A DNA stretch of 64,000 nucleotides from contig NZ_VDMA02000006.1 of the NCBI RefSeq assembly GCF_006334915.2, positions 124,001-188,000 on the forward strand. The letters run 5' to 3'. A program made the translations under genes and the position numbers. How positions within the stretch are numbered: the stretch's first letter is position 1; each line of letters starts with the position of its first letter. The notes beneath the pieces were generated by a model. The model searched no databases. It saw nothing but the letters and a program-made list of their open reading frames with translations, and was not told the DNA's origin. Source of the DNA: Microbispora catharanthi. GTDB lineage: Bacteria > Actinomycetota > Actinomycetes > Streptosporangiales > Streptosporangiaceae. Of this stretch, positions 25,207 through 34,164 are shown piece by piece.

Positions 25207-25281
25207 GCACATCCATCCACCGGGTGCGTACGGCGACGCGGACCCCCTGAGCGGGTGACGTGCTGAGCCGCGACGAGCACC

Positions 25282-25340
25282 GTGCGGGGCGCCCCGTCCT
25301 GACCTGGCACCGTTCTGACCAGGCACAGGGCGCCCCGCAC
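25282..25340 (+). terminator. Intercistronic hairpin between xylF and xylG
   Basis: GTGCGGGGCGCCC (25282-25294) and GGGCGCCCCGCAC (25328-25340) are perfect 13-bp complements, with CCTGG/CCAGG pairing inside the 33-base loop. It sits in the 206-bp gap after the binding-protein gene and probably causes partial termination or stabilises the xylF part of the mRNA. Confidence 0.75.
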
Positions 25341-25412
25341 CGCCCGGAGCGACGAGAGGCGGCCCGGAGAACGGCGCCGTACCGGCCCCATCGATCTACG
25401 GAGTAGCCCATC

Positions 25413-26189
25413 GTGTCCCAGGGACCGATCCTGGAACTGCGCGGCATCAACAAGAGCTTCGGCCCCGTGCAGGTCCTTCACGACGTCGCCTTCTCGGCCT
25501 ATCCGGGCGAGGTGACAGCACTCGTCGGCGACAACGGCGCCGGCAAGTCGACGCTGGTCAAGTGCATCGGCGGCATCCACCCGATCGACTCGGGCGAGTA
25601 CTTCTTCGATGGCGAGCGGGTCCACGTGAGCGGGCCCAGGGACGCGGCGGCGCTGGGCGTCGAGATCGTCTACCAGGACCTCGCCCTCTGCGACAATCTC
25701 GACATCGTGCAGAACATGTTCCTCGGCCGCGAGCGCCGCAGCGGTCTGGTCCTGGACGAGGACACGATGGAGGAGATGGCGGCCAAGACCCTGGCCGGCC
25801 TGTCGGTCCGCACCGTCAAGTCGCTGCGCCAGCACGTCTCCAGCCTGTCCGGCGGTCAGCGGCAGACCGTGGCGATCGCCAAGGCCGTGCTGTGGAACAG
25901 CAAGGTCGTCATCCTCGACGAGCCGACCGCCGCCCTCGGCGTCGCGCAGACCGCCCAGGTGCTCGAGCTGGTCCGCCGCCTGGCCGACAGAGGTCTCGCG
26001 GTGGTGCTCATCTCCCACAACATGAACGACGTCTTCGCCGTGTCCGACCGGATCGCGGCGCTGTACCTGGGCCGGATGGCGGCCGAGGTCAAGGCATCCG
26101 AAGTGACCCACGCGCAGATCGTGGAACTGATCACCTCCGGGCGCAGCGGGGAGCTCGGCCTCAAGAACGGCAACGGAGCGGCATCATGA
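25413..26189 (+). CDS. xylG: Sugar ABC transporter ATPase (single domain, XylG type)
   Basis: A 258-residue ABC ATPase. Walker A is GDNGAGKST, the signature is LSGGQRQ, Walker B is VVILDEPTAA, and the H-loop is LISHN. Classical XylG and RbsA proteins have two ATPase domains and about 500 residues, while this one has a single domain, so it presumably works as a homodimer with one permease pair. The GTG at 25413 has GGAG upstream. Its TGA overlaps the permease start (ATGA). Confidence 0.92.
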   Translation: MSQGPILELRGINKSFGPVQVLHDVAFSAYPGEVTALVGDNGAGKSTLVKCIGGIHPIDSGEYFFDGERVHVSGPRDAAALGVEIVYQDLALCDNLDIVQNMFLGRERRSGLVLDEDTMEEMAAKTLAGLSVRTVKSLRQHVSSLSGGQRQTVAIAKAVLWNSKVVILDEPTAALGVAQTAQVLELVRRLADRGLAVVLISHNMNDVFAVSDRIAALYLGRMAAEVKASEVTHAQIVELITSGRSGELGLKNGNGAAS

Positions 26190-27433
26190 CAACCGAAACG
26201 CTCCCCAAGCAGGAGAACGCCGAGTCCGCGCTCGGCGGGCACGTCAAGGGCTACCTCGAGCGGGTCAAGGGCGGTGAGCTGGGGGCGCTTCCCGCGGTCT
26301 TCGGCCTCGTCATCCTCTGCGTGGTCTTCTCGGTCCTGCGCCCGGCCTTCCTGTCGGCGGTCAACTTCGCCAACCTGTTCACCCAGGGCGCGGCGGTCGC
26401 CGTCATCGCCATGGGCCTGATCTTCGTGCTCCTCCTCGGCGAGATCGACCTGTCCGCCGGTTTCGCGAGCGGCGTCTGCGCGGCGGTGCTCGCCGTGCTG
26501 CTGACGCTGCAGGGCTGGCCCTGGTATCTCGCGGTCCTGGCCGCGATGGTCACCGGCGCGGTCATCGGCCTGGTTCTCGGGTCGCTGGTGGCCAAGCTCG
26601 GCATCCCGTCCTTCGTGGTCACGCTGGCGGCGTTCCTGGCCTTCCAGGGCGTCGTGCTGCTGCTGGTGAAGGACGGCACCAACATCTCGATCCGCGACGA
26701 GACGATCCTCGCGATCGCGAACAAGAACGTCCCGCCGGTCGCCGGCTGGGCGGCGCTGGTCGTGGGCGTCGCCGCGTACGCCGCCATCCAGTTCGTGCAG
26801 GCGCGCCGCCGCGCGTCCCGCGGCCTGGTCGCCACCCCCGTCGCGGTCATCGCGGCCCGGGTCGCGACGCTCGCCGTGGTCGCCGGGATCGCGGTGTACG
26901 TGCTCAACCTGGAGCGCAGCCGCAACGCGGCGCTCGTGTCGCTCAAGGGCGTGCCGATCGTCGTCCCGCTGATCGTGATCCTGCTGATCGTCTGGACCTT
27001 CGTGCTGCGGCGCACGGCGTACGGCCGGCACATCTACGCGGTCGGCGGCAACGCCGAGGCCGCCCGCCGGGCCGGCATCAACGTGGACCGCATCCGCATC
27101 TCCGCCTTCGTCATCTGCTCCTTCATGGCCTCGCTCGGCGGCATCATCGCGGCGTCGCGGGCCAACTCGGTCGACCCCAACACCGGCGGCAGCAACGTGC
27201 TGCTGTTCGCGGTGGGCGCTGCCGTCATCGGCGGCACCAGCCTCTTCGGCGGCAAGGGCCGGGCGCTCGACGCGCTGCTCGGCGGCGCGGTCGTCGCGGT
27301 CATCGAGAACGGCATGGGCCTCATGGGCTACAGCGCCGGCGTCAAGTTCGTCGTGACCGGCTCGGTGCTCCTGCTCGCCGCGGGCGTGGACGCGCTGTCG
27401 AGGAAGCGCGCGGCGGCGACCGGCAGAAGATGA
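26186..27433 (+). CDS. xylH: Sugar ABC transporter permease (XylH type)
   Basis: A 415-residue membrane permease of the BPD_transp_2 family. About ten hydrophobic segments are visible, starting with AVFGLVILCVVFSVLRPAF. The family cytoplasmic coupling motif is present as GGNAEAARRAGINVDRIRIS. A central stretch with a basic loop (FVQARRRASRGLVATP) gives it the extra length typical of XylH. The ATG at 26186 overlaps the xylG stop. Confidence 0.92.
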   Translation: MTTETLPKQENAESALGGHVKGYLERVKGGELGALPAVFGLVILCVVFSVLRPAFLSAVNFANLFTQGAAVAVIAMGLIFVLLLGEIDLSAGFASGVCAAVLAVLLTLQGWPWYLAVLAAMVTGAVIGLVLGSLVAKLGIPSFVVTLAAFLAFQGVVLLLVKDGTNISIRDETILAIANKNVPPVAGWAALVVGVAAYAAIQFVQARRRASRGLVATPVAVIAARVATLAVVAGIAVYVLNLERSRNAALVSLKGVPIVVPLIVILLIVWTFVLRRTAYGRHIYAVGGNAEAARRAGINVDRIRISAFVICSFMASLGGIIAASRANSVDPNTGGSNVLLFAVGAAVIGGTSLFGGKGRALDALLGGAVVAVIENGMGLMGYSAGVKFVVTGSVLLLAAGVDALSRKRAAATGRR

Positions 27434-27514
27434 CGTGATCGGGCCCGATAAGGTGATCTCCGACCCCTGACCTGCTCAGGTTCCCCCCGACCCCCGGAAT
27501 CCGAGGCTGCCCCG

Positions 27515-28720
27515 ATGATGCGCGCCGGTCCCTCACAGGAGGAGATCCGCAAGCACAATCTCGGGACGCTGCTGCGGCACGTCCATCTCGGAGGGCCGAC
27601 CTCGCGGGCCGAGCTGACCTCGCTGATGGGGCTGAACCGGAGCACCATCATGGCGCTCACGGCGGACCTGACGGCGGCCGGCCTCGTCAGGGAGGAACTG
27701 CCCAAGGACACCGGCCGGGCGGGACGGCCGTCGCTGGTCGTCCGCCCGGAGACGGCCCGCGTCTACGTGCTCGCCTTCGAGGTCGGGGTCGACCGGCTGG
27801 CGGCCGCGCGCATCGGCCTCGGCGGCGTGATCCTCGACCGCCGCGAGGCGGCGCGGGCGCGCGAGCCGTTCGACATGGCACAGGTCGTGGGGACGCTGGC
27901 GGGCTTCGCCCGGCAGATGCGGCGCAAGACGCGCGAGGACACGATCTGCGTCGGCGCGGCGGCGGCGGTCTCCGGAGTGGTCCGCGCCTCCGACGGTGTG
28001 GTCAGGATCGGGCCGAACATCGGCGCGTTCGAGGTGCCGCTGGGGGAGGAGCTGACCAAGCGGCTCGCGCTCGGGCTGCCCGTGGCGATGGGCAACGAGG
28101 CGAACCTCGGCGCGCTCGCCGAGCACACCCGCGGGATCGGCGCCGGCTGCCGTGACCTGATCTACCTGCACGGCGACGTGGGCATCGGCGGCGGCATCAT
28201 CGTGAACGGCCAGCTCCTCGGGGGGTACGGCGGGTATGGCGGAGAGGTGGGCCACATGATGGTCAACCCCGACGGCCGCCCGTGCGCCTGCGGCTCGCGC
28301 GGCTGCCTGGAGGCCGAGGTGGGGGAGCCGGCTCTGATGGAGCACGCCGGCCGGTACGGCGAGATGATCGGCAGGGACGCGGTCCGCGCCGTCGTCGACG
28401 CCGCCGACCGGGGCGACGTGATGGCCCAGGAGGCCCTCGCCCACGTGGGCAACTGGCTCGGGCTCGGCGTGGCCAGCCTGGTGAACATCTTCAATCCCGA
28501 GATGGTCGTCTTCGGCGGCATCCTGCGGGAGATCTACCTGGGCTCGGCCGCCCAGGTGCGCAGCCGGATCGCCACCGGCACCCTGCGCGCGACGCGGGAG
28601 CAGGTGCGGCTGCGCACCTCGGCCCTGGGCGACGACGCGACGCTGATGGGGGCGGCCGAACTGGCGTTCGCCCAGGTGCTCGCCGACCCCCTCGAAGCGC
28701 TGTCCCGGGTCGCCCCCTGA
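27515..28720 (+). CDS. ROK-family transcriptional regulator (Rok7B7-like)
   Basis: A 401-residue ROK regulator. Residues 1-75 form a winged helix (HNLGTLLRHVHLGGPTSRAE, MGLNRSTIMALTADLTAAG). The kinase-like ROK fold follows, with GGYGGEVGHMMV and the zinc motif CACGSRGCLE near residue 255. Position after xylFGH suggests orthology to Rok7B7, which in Streptomyces controls xylFGH and affects carbon control and antibiotic production (established, from memory). Expected targets are the inverted repeats before xylF. Start at ATGATG 27515, 81 bp after xylH. Confidence 0.9.
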   Translation: MMRAGPSQEEIRKHNLGTLLRHVHLGGPTSRAELTSLMGLNRSTIMALTADLTAAGLVREELPKDTGRAGRPSLVVRPETARVYVLAFEVGVDRLAAARIGLGGVILDRREAARAREPFDMAQVVGTLAGFARQMRRKTREDTICVGAAAAVSGVVRASDGVVRIGPNIGAFEVPLGEELTKRLALGLPVAMGNEANLGALAEHTRGIGAGCRDLIYLHGDVGIGGGIIVNGQLLGGYGGYGGEVGHMMVNPDGRPCACGSRGCLEAEVGEPALMEHAGRYGEMIGRDAVRAVVDAADRGDVMAQEALAHVGNWLGLGVASLVNIFNPEMVVFGGILREIYLGSAAQVRSRIATGTLRATREQVRLRTSALGDDATLMGAAELAFAQVLADPLEALSRVAP

Positions 28721-29016
28721 GTGACGGCGTCGGGTGGCGCGGCGGGCGGCGCCGTCCCAGCCGGCTGGTGGACCGCCTGGTGGACGCCGGTCTCGTCCAG
28801 CGGCGCATTCCCCCGGACGACCGCCGCCGCGTCGAGATCACGCTGACTCCACGGGGGCGGGCCCTTGCCCCCGAGATCATCCAGGCCCAGCAGTCGATGC
28901 TGGCCTGGGGCGCGCAGGCGCTCACCGGCCACGACGTGGCCGGCGTCCTGGCGGCCCTGCACGCCATCCTCCGCGACAGCCCGCTGGCGGACGTCCTCGG
29001 TGTCACCCCCGGGTGA
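28721..29016 (+). pseudogene. Remnant of a MarR-family regulator (C-terminal part)
   Basis: One frame encodes the recognition helix and wing of a MarR protein, PSRLVDRLVDAGLVQRRIPP, DDRRRVEITLTPRGRAL, followed by the C-terminal dimer helices (IIQAQQSMLAWGAQALTGHD). The N-terminal 50 or so residues are missing, and the frame merges upstream with the ROK gene without a start codon. It begins right after the ROK stop and runs into the 3' end of the AraC gene, so the 5' half has been deleted. Confidence 0.75.
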
Positions 29017-30022
29017 CCCGCCCGTGCGGCGCCGGCCCTCGCCGGGCGGCGTCACCGGCCGGTCCAGGTGCTTCGGCACCCGTGCCCGGGTACGGGCCCT
29101 CCTCCTGATCAGGCGGCTCGGGATGCGGGTAGGTGGCCCGGTAGCGGCCGGGCGTGATGCCGTACTCGCGTTTGAACGCGGCGGCGAACGCGATGTCCGA
29201 CGAGTAGCCCGTCCGCCGCGCCACCGTGCGCAGCGGCAGGTCGGACTCGCGTAGCAGCCGTGCCGCGATCGTCATGCGCCACCAGGTGAGGTATGTCAGG
29301 GGTGGCCGTCCGACCAGCGTGGTGAACCGGCCGGCGAAGGCCGCGCGGGACAGCCCCGCCCGCGCGCCCAGCTCGGCGACCGTCCACTGCCGGTCGGGAG
29401 CGGTGTGAATGGCGGTGAGTGCCGCCATGACGGCCGGGTCGGCCAGCGCCGCCGTCCAGCCGTCGGCCGCGGGGTCCCCGGCCCGCTCCTCGAACCAGGC
29501 CCGGACGATGTAGAGCAGCAGCGTGTCGAGCAGTGCCGACACGGCGGCCGTCGCCCCGGGTCGCGGCTGCTCCAGTTCGGCGCCGAGAAGGTCGACGGCG
29601 GCGCGCAGCGACAGGTGGCGGCCGATGCGCGCGGGCAGGTGGACGACCGGTGGAAGCTCCGACAGCAAAGGGTGCGCCCTGCCGGCGTCGAGCAGGTAGG
29701 CCCCGCAGAGCACGACGGCGGCGACCCCGTCACTACGAGGCCGGACGTTCGGGCGCCGCGGGTCGAAGTCCACCAGCGAGCTGGTGGGACTGTCGGCGAT
29801 CCCGTGTATGCCGGTGCCGTGCAGGAACGCCACATCGCCGGCGCCGAGCCGGATCGGCGCGCCTTCCGGCGGCAGCAGCCAGCACGACCCTTGCAGCACC
29901 ACGTGGAACCCGGCCCCCTGGCCGTCGGGGAATCGCATGCCCCACGGGGCGCACAGCTCGTAGCGGTTCGCGTGCGGCCGGCCCGCGCGCATGACGGTGA
30001 TCGCATCGCTCAGGACGTCCAT
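29003..30022 (-). CDS. AraC-family transcriptional regulator with cupin domain
   Basis: A 339-residue AraC regulator. The N-terminal cupin_6 type domain has GFHVVLQGSCWLLPPEGAP and IRLGAGDVAFLHGTGIHG. Two helix-turn-helices are at the C-terminus: WTVAELGARAGLSRAAFAGR, and LRTVARRTGYSSDIAFAAAF with KREYGITPGRYR. I start it at the ATG at 30022 (MDVLSDAITVMRAG), a usual start for this subfamily, rather than at a frame reaching 30073. It is divergent from a quinone-reductase-like gene, which it probably activates or represses. Confidence 0.88.
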   Translation of the reverse strand: MDVLSDAITVMRAGRPHANRYELCAPWGMRFPDGQGAGFHVVLQGSCWLLPPEGAPIRLGAGDVAFLHGTGIHGIADSPTSSLVDFDPRRPNVRPRSDGVAAVVLCGAYLLDAGRAHPLLSELPPVVHLPARIGRHLSLRAAVDLLGAELEQPRPGATAAVSALLDTLLLYIVRAWFEERAGDPAADGWTAALADPAVMAALTAIHTAPDRQWTVAELGARAGLSRAAFAGRFTTLVGRPPLTYLTWWRMTIAARLLRESDLPLRTVARRTGYSSDIAFAAAFKREYGITPGRYRATYPHPEPPDQEEGPYPGTGAEAPGPAGDAARRGPAPHGRVTRG

Positions 30023-30157
30023 GTCCGGGAGTGTATGTCGATAGACGATCGCTTGGCCGGAGTGGACTTTCACTTATTGAGGGTCCAGATCCGGCGCTCG
30101 TACGGTGATCGTGCATGCCCGCGTAGGAGCGGGCGGCACGACACGAGGAGATCGGCG

Positions 30158-31156
30158 ATGACCACGGCAGTGCTCTTTGACGAGATCGGCGGGCCGGACG
30201 TGCTCCGACTGGAGGAGGTCACGCTGAGGGAACCAGAGCAGGGCGAGGTCCGCCTACGGGTCGACGCCATCGGCCTGAACCGGGCGGAGGCGTTGTTCCG
30301 TTCCGGCACCTACGTCTACCCCGCGAACCTCCCCGGATCCCGGATCGGATACGAGGCCGCCGGTGTCGTGGAGGCCGTCGGCGAGGGAGTCGAAGGGTTC
30401 GCCCCGGGCGACGCCGTCAGCACGGTCCCCACGTTCCCGATGACCGACTACGGCACCTACGCCGATTCGGCCATCCTCCCGGCGCGTGCCCTGGTCCACC
30501 GCCCCGACGGCGTGGACGCCGTGACCGGCGCGGCCACCTGGATGGCCTACACCACCGCCTACGGCCTGCTGATCGAGTTCGGCCGCATCAACCCGGGCGA
30601 CACCGTGCTCGTCAATGCGGCCTCCAGCAGCGTCGGGCTGGCAGCCATCCAGGTCGCCAACCACATCGGCGCCGTCCCCATCGCCACCACCCGCACTCAC
30701 GCCAAGAGACAACGGCTGCTGGACGCGGGCGCCGCCCACGTCATCGCCACGGAAGAGGAGGACCTGGTCAAGGAGGTCGCCGCCGTGACCGGCGGCAGGG
30801 GAGTGGAACTGGCCGTCGACGCCGTCATGGGCCCAGCGGTGACCACCCTCATCCAGACGGTCGCCCCGGACGGCACCCTCCTGTTCTACGGCTGGCTCGA
30901 CCCCACCCCCGCACCGATGCCCATCGCCCCCGACTTCCGCGGCCGAAACATCCGCACTTATGCGTTCACCGAGCTCACCGTCGAGAACGAGCCGATGCTG
31001 CGCCGTGCCAAGCACTTCATCGACGCGGGCCTGCGCATCGGCTCCCTCTCCCCGTTGATCGACCGCTCGTTCGACCTGACGGACGTCGTCGCCGCCCACC
31101 GCCACCTGGAGTCCAACACCCAGTTCGGCAAGATCGTCCTCACGGTACGGCGTTAG
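30158..31156 (+). CDS. Zinc-free MDR-family NADPH:quinone reductase-like oxidoreductase
   Basis: A 332-residue medium-chain dehydrogenase/reductase. The GroES-like part contains GEVRLRVDAIGLNRAEALFR and the nucleotide domain has NAASSSVGLAAIQVANHIGA. The structural zinc Cys cluster is absent, as in quinone oxidoreductases (QOR). It should reduce quinones or enones with NADPH. ATG at 30158 follows GAGGAG. It pairs with the divergent AraC gene across a 135-bp gap, an arrangement often used for induction by reactive electrophiles. Its stop overlaps the convergent metallopeptidase gene by four bases. Confidence 0.88.
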   Translation: MTTAVLFDEIGGPDVLRLEEVTLREPEQGEVRLRVDAIGLNRAEALFRSGTYVYPANLPGSRIGYEAAGVVEAVGEGVEGFAPGDAVSTVPTFPMTDYGTYADSAILPARALVHRPDGVDAVTGAATWMAYTTAYGLLIEFGRINPGDTVLVNAASSSVGLAAIQVANHIGAVPIATTRTHAKRQRLLDAGAAHVIATEEEDLVKEVAAVTGGRGVELAVDAVMGPAVTTLIQTVAPDGTLLFYGWLDPTPAPMPIAPDFRGRNIRTYAFTELTVENEPMLRRAKHFIDAGLRIGSLSPLIDRSFDLTDVVAAHRHLESNTQFGKIVLTVRR

Positions 31157-31944
31157 GCGGTCCTGGACGCGGGGGCGGAGAACGTGTCGCACACCCGCGG
31201 GCCGCCGCCGGACCAGCCGCGCTTGAGCCAGTAACGGATGTTGCCCGTCCTGCCGTGCCACCTGTCGCCGACGACCCACGTGAGCTGCTCGTCCCAGTCG
31301 TGCCGGTCGCGGCCGAGCGAAGGCCAGACGCTGGCGACGAAGGCGCCGGAGAAGCACTCGGCCTGCAGCTCGACGCGGCGGTTGAGGTCGTCCGCCCGCT
31401 TCCTGCCCAGCGTGTGGGACTGCCGGGCGAACTCGGCCAGGATGCCGGCGCGGTCCTGCGCGTAGTGGCCGTACTCGTGGGCGACGACCGTGAAGAGATC
31501 GAACCCCGTGGGGTCGGACAGCTCCTCCTTGGACAGCAGGATCCACATCGTCTTGTTCCTGGGGCAGTACAGGCCCGCGGCGTAGCTCGCCACGTACTGG
31601 CCGCAGCCCGTGTTCACGCTCTTTGTGATGTAACGCACCTTGGGCGGGGAGAACCTCAGCCCGGCCTGCCGGAACTCCTCGCGCCAGGCCCGGTCGAGGC
31701 AGCCGAACAGGTCGTCCAGGTAGGCCCGGTAGGAGTCGAGGTCGCCGGCCCGGCGGCCCGGCTCGGCGCACTTCGAGGATTCGAACTCGCCCGTGGTGTA
31801 GAGCGGGTTCCTCGTCAGCGCTCCCGGGCCGGTGGGCACCGGCCGCGCCGGGGTGCCGGAGGCGCCCGCCGTGCCGGTGAGGGACAGGGCTCCCGCCACC
31901 GCCGTGACCGCGACGGCGGCCACGTGGAGGCTTATGCGAATCAT
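31153..31944 (-). CDS. Secreted neutral zinc metallopeptidase
   Basis: A 263-residue exported protein. The signal peptide is ISLHVAAVAVTAVAGALSLT ending near AGAS. The zinc site is HEYGH, in FTVVAHEYGHYAQDRAG, with a downstream Glu in VELQAECFSGAFVAS, matching the neutral zinc metallopeptidase (YpfJ-like) family. Four Cys residues near CAEPG, CLDRA, CGQY and LYCPR may form disulfides outside the cell. The substrate is not known. I used the ATG at 31944; a start at 31959 in the same frame is possible. It is convergent with the oxidoreductase gene. Confidence 0.85.
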   Translation of the reverse strand: MIRISLHVAAVAVTAVAGALSLTGTAGASGTPARPVPTGPGALTRNPLYTTGEFESSKCAEPGRRAGDLDSYRAYLDDLFGCLDRAWREEFRQAGLRFSPPKVRYITKSVNTGCGQYVASYAAGLYCPRNKTMWILLSKEELSDPTGFDLFTVVAHEYGHYAQDRAGILAEFARQSHTLGRKRADDLNRRVELQAECFSGAFVASVWPSLGRDRHDWDEQLTWVVGDRWHGRTGNIRYWLKRGWSGGGPRVCDTFSAPASRTA

Positions 31945-32184
31945 CAGTGGGCATCCCAAGCGGACAGAGAGCTAGTCAGGAATGTGGCGAATCGCCCGAA
32001 GATCCCATAATGCGGATTTTCCTTCCGATGGATCATGAGGGTAGGGCAGGAGGCGGCGACGGGTAAAGCGGGATCGACGTCGGCACCGGGAGGGTCTTGT
32101 GGAGGTTCGGTGCAACCCCTGATACCCCCGCACCTTCCTCGAACTAGACTCGATCCGTTCGATGGCGAGCGGGAAGGATGAGCG
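31945..32184 (+). promoter_or_regulatory. Divergent promoter region of the peptidase and dxs
   Basis: No gene is seen in this 240-bp gap. TAGACT at 32145-32150 could be the -10 box for dxs. The string TGCAACCCCTGATACCCC at 32112-32129 resembles TGCAACCCCTCAAACCCC before the hydrolase gene at 59372. GGGAAGGA before the dxs start at 32185 is its Shine-Dalgarno. Confidence 0.4.
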
Positions 32185-34098
32185 GTGGGGATTCTGGAGA
32201 CGATCAAGGACCCGCTCGACGTGAAGCGCCTTGAAGAGGGGGAGCTGACCGTGCTGGCGGCGGAGATCCGCGACCTGCTGGTCTCCTCCGTCGCGAAGAC
32301 CGGCGGCCACCTCGGGCCCAACCTCGGCGTCGTCGAGCTGACGATCGCCCTCCACAGGGTCTTCGACTCGCCGCGCGACCCGATCCTGTTCGACACCGGC
32401 CACCAGGCGTACGTGCACAAGATGCTGACCGGGCGGGCCGGGCAGTTCGGCACGCTGCGCCAGGAGGGCGGCCTGTCGGGGTATCCCAGTCAGGCCGAGT
32501 CCGAGCACGACGTCATCGAGAACTCGCACGCCTCCACCGCCCTGTCGTACGCCGACGGGCTGGCCAAGGCGATCACGCTGCGCGGGGAGGCCGGCCGCAC
32601 GGTGGTGGCCGTGATCGGCGACGGCGCGCTGACCGGCGGCATGGCCTGGGAGGCGCTGAACAACATCGCCGGGCGCAAGGACCTGCCGCTGATCATCGTG
32701 GTCAACGACAACGGCCGCTCCTACTCGCCGACGATCGGCGGTCTCGCCTCCCACCTGTCGTCGCTGCGGATGACCCAGGGTTACGAGCACGTGCTCGAAC
32801 TGGTGAAGAGCAACCTCGGCCGGGTGCCCGTGGTCGGCGCGCCGCTGTACGACACGCTGCACGGCATCAAGAAGGGCCTGAAGGACATCCTGACCCCGCA
32901 GGTCATGTTCGAGGACCTCGGGCTGAAGTACGTCGGCCCGATCGACGGCCACGACGAGGGGGCGGTGGAGGCCGCGCTGCGCCGCGCCAGGGGCTTCCGC
33001 GGGCCCGTCATCGTCCACGTGCTCACCCGCAAGGGCAACGGCTACACGCACGCGGAGAACCACGACGAGGACTGCTTCCACGGTCCCGGCCCGTTCGACC
33101 CGCTGACGGGCGAGGAGCGGCCCAAGCCGCACAGCTGGACCAACGTGTTCAGCGAGGAGATCGTGAAGATCGGCGGCGAGAGGGACGACGTCGTCGCGAT
33201 CACCGCGGCGATGCTCCACCCGGTCGGCCTGGCGGCGTTCGCCGAGGCGTACCCGGACCGGACCTACGACGTGGGCATCGCCGAGCAGCACGGCCTGACC
33301 AGCGCCGCCGGGCTCGCCATCGGCGGCCTCCACCCGGTCGTGGCCCTCTACGCGACATTCCTCAACCGCGCCTTCGACCAGCTCCTGATGGACGTGGCGC
33401 TGCACCGCCTGCCGGTCACCGTCGTGCTCGACCGCTCGGGGGTGACGGGGGACGACGGCCCCAGCCACAACGGCATGTGGGACCTGTCGATCCTGCAGGT
33501 GATCCCCGGGCTGTCGATCGCCGTCCCGCGCGACGGCGCGCGGCTGCGCGAGCTGCTGGCCGAGGCGGTCGGGATCGACGACGGCCCGTCGGTGGTCCGC
33601 TACCCCAAGGGCGCCCTGCCCAAGGACGTGGAGGCCGTCGGCAAGCTCGGCGAGATGGACGTGCTCCGCGCCGGCGACGCCGACGTGCTGCTGGTCGCGG
33701 TCGGCCCGATGGCCGAGATCTGCATGGAGGCCGCGAACCTCCTCGACGCGCAGGGCATTTCGGCCACCGTGGTGGACCCCCGCTGGGTGAAGCCGCTGGA
33801 CCAGGCCCTGGTGCTGGCCGCCGCCGCGCACAAGCTGGTCGTCGTCGTGGAGGACAGCGGCCGGGTCGGCGGCGTGGGCGACGCCGTCGCGCGCCTGCTG
33901 CGCGACGCCGACGTGGACGTGCCGGTGCGGACCTACGGCATCCCCCAGCGCTTCCTCGACCACGCCAAGCGGGCCAAGATCCTCTCCGAGATCGGCCTGA
34001 CCGGGCAGGACCTCGCCCGTCAGATCACCGAGGCCGTGGCGCGCCGGTCGCAGGTGATGGAGAGCCATCCGGCGCGGCTTGTGCAGCCCACCGATTGA
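32185..34098 (+). CDS. dxs: 1-deoxy-D-xylulose-5-phosphate synthase
   Basis: A 637-residue thiamine-diphosphate enzyme that joins pyruvate and glyceraldehyde 3-phosphate in the first step of the MEP isoprenoid pathway. The thiamine motif is [16 protein letters not shown] near residue 150. The catalytic blocks [29 protein letters not shown] and [16 protein letters not shown] are all present. Full length for Dxs. The GTG start follows GGGAAGGATGAGCG. Next gene downstream is an amino-acid permease, an order I recall also from Streptomyces. Confidence 0.97.
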   Translation: MGILETIKDPLDVKRLEEGELTVLAAEIRDLLVSSVAKTGGHLGPNLGVVELTIALHRVFDSPRDPILFDTGHQAYVHKMLTGRAGQFGTLRQEGGLSGYPSQAESEHDVIENSHASTALSYADGLAKAITLRGEAGRTVVAVIGDGALTGGMAWEALNNIAGRKDLPLIIVVNDNGRSYSPTIGGLASHLSSLRMTQGYEHVLELVKSNLGRVPVVGAPLYDTLHGIKKGLKDILTPQVMFEDLGLKYVGPIDGHDEGAVEAALRRARGFRGPVIVHVLTRKGNGYTHAENHDEDCFHGPGPFDPLTGEERPKPHSWTNVFSEEIVKIGGERDDVVAITAAMLHPVGLAAFAEAYPDRTYDVGIAEQHGLTSAAGLAIGGLHPVVALYATFLNRAFDQLLMDVALHRLPVTVVLDRSGVTGDDGPSHNGMWDLSILQVIPGLSIAVPRDGARLRELLAEAVGIDDGPSVVRYPKGALPKDVEAVGKLGEMDVLRAGDADVLLVAVGPMAEICMEAANLLDAQGISATVVDPRWVKPLDQALVLAAAAHKLVVVVEDSGRVGGVGDAVARLLRDADVDVPVRTYGIPQRFLDHAKRAKILSEIGLTGQDLARQITEAVARRSQVMESHPARLVQPTD

Positions 34099-34164
34099 TA
34101 ACCAGGAGTAATACCGGTGTGACCGGGAAGTCTGCAGGTCATCGACGTGATGAGGAGCCTGCGG

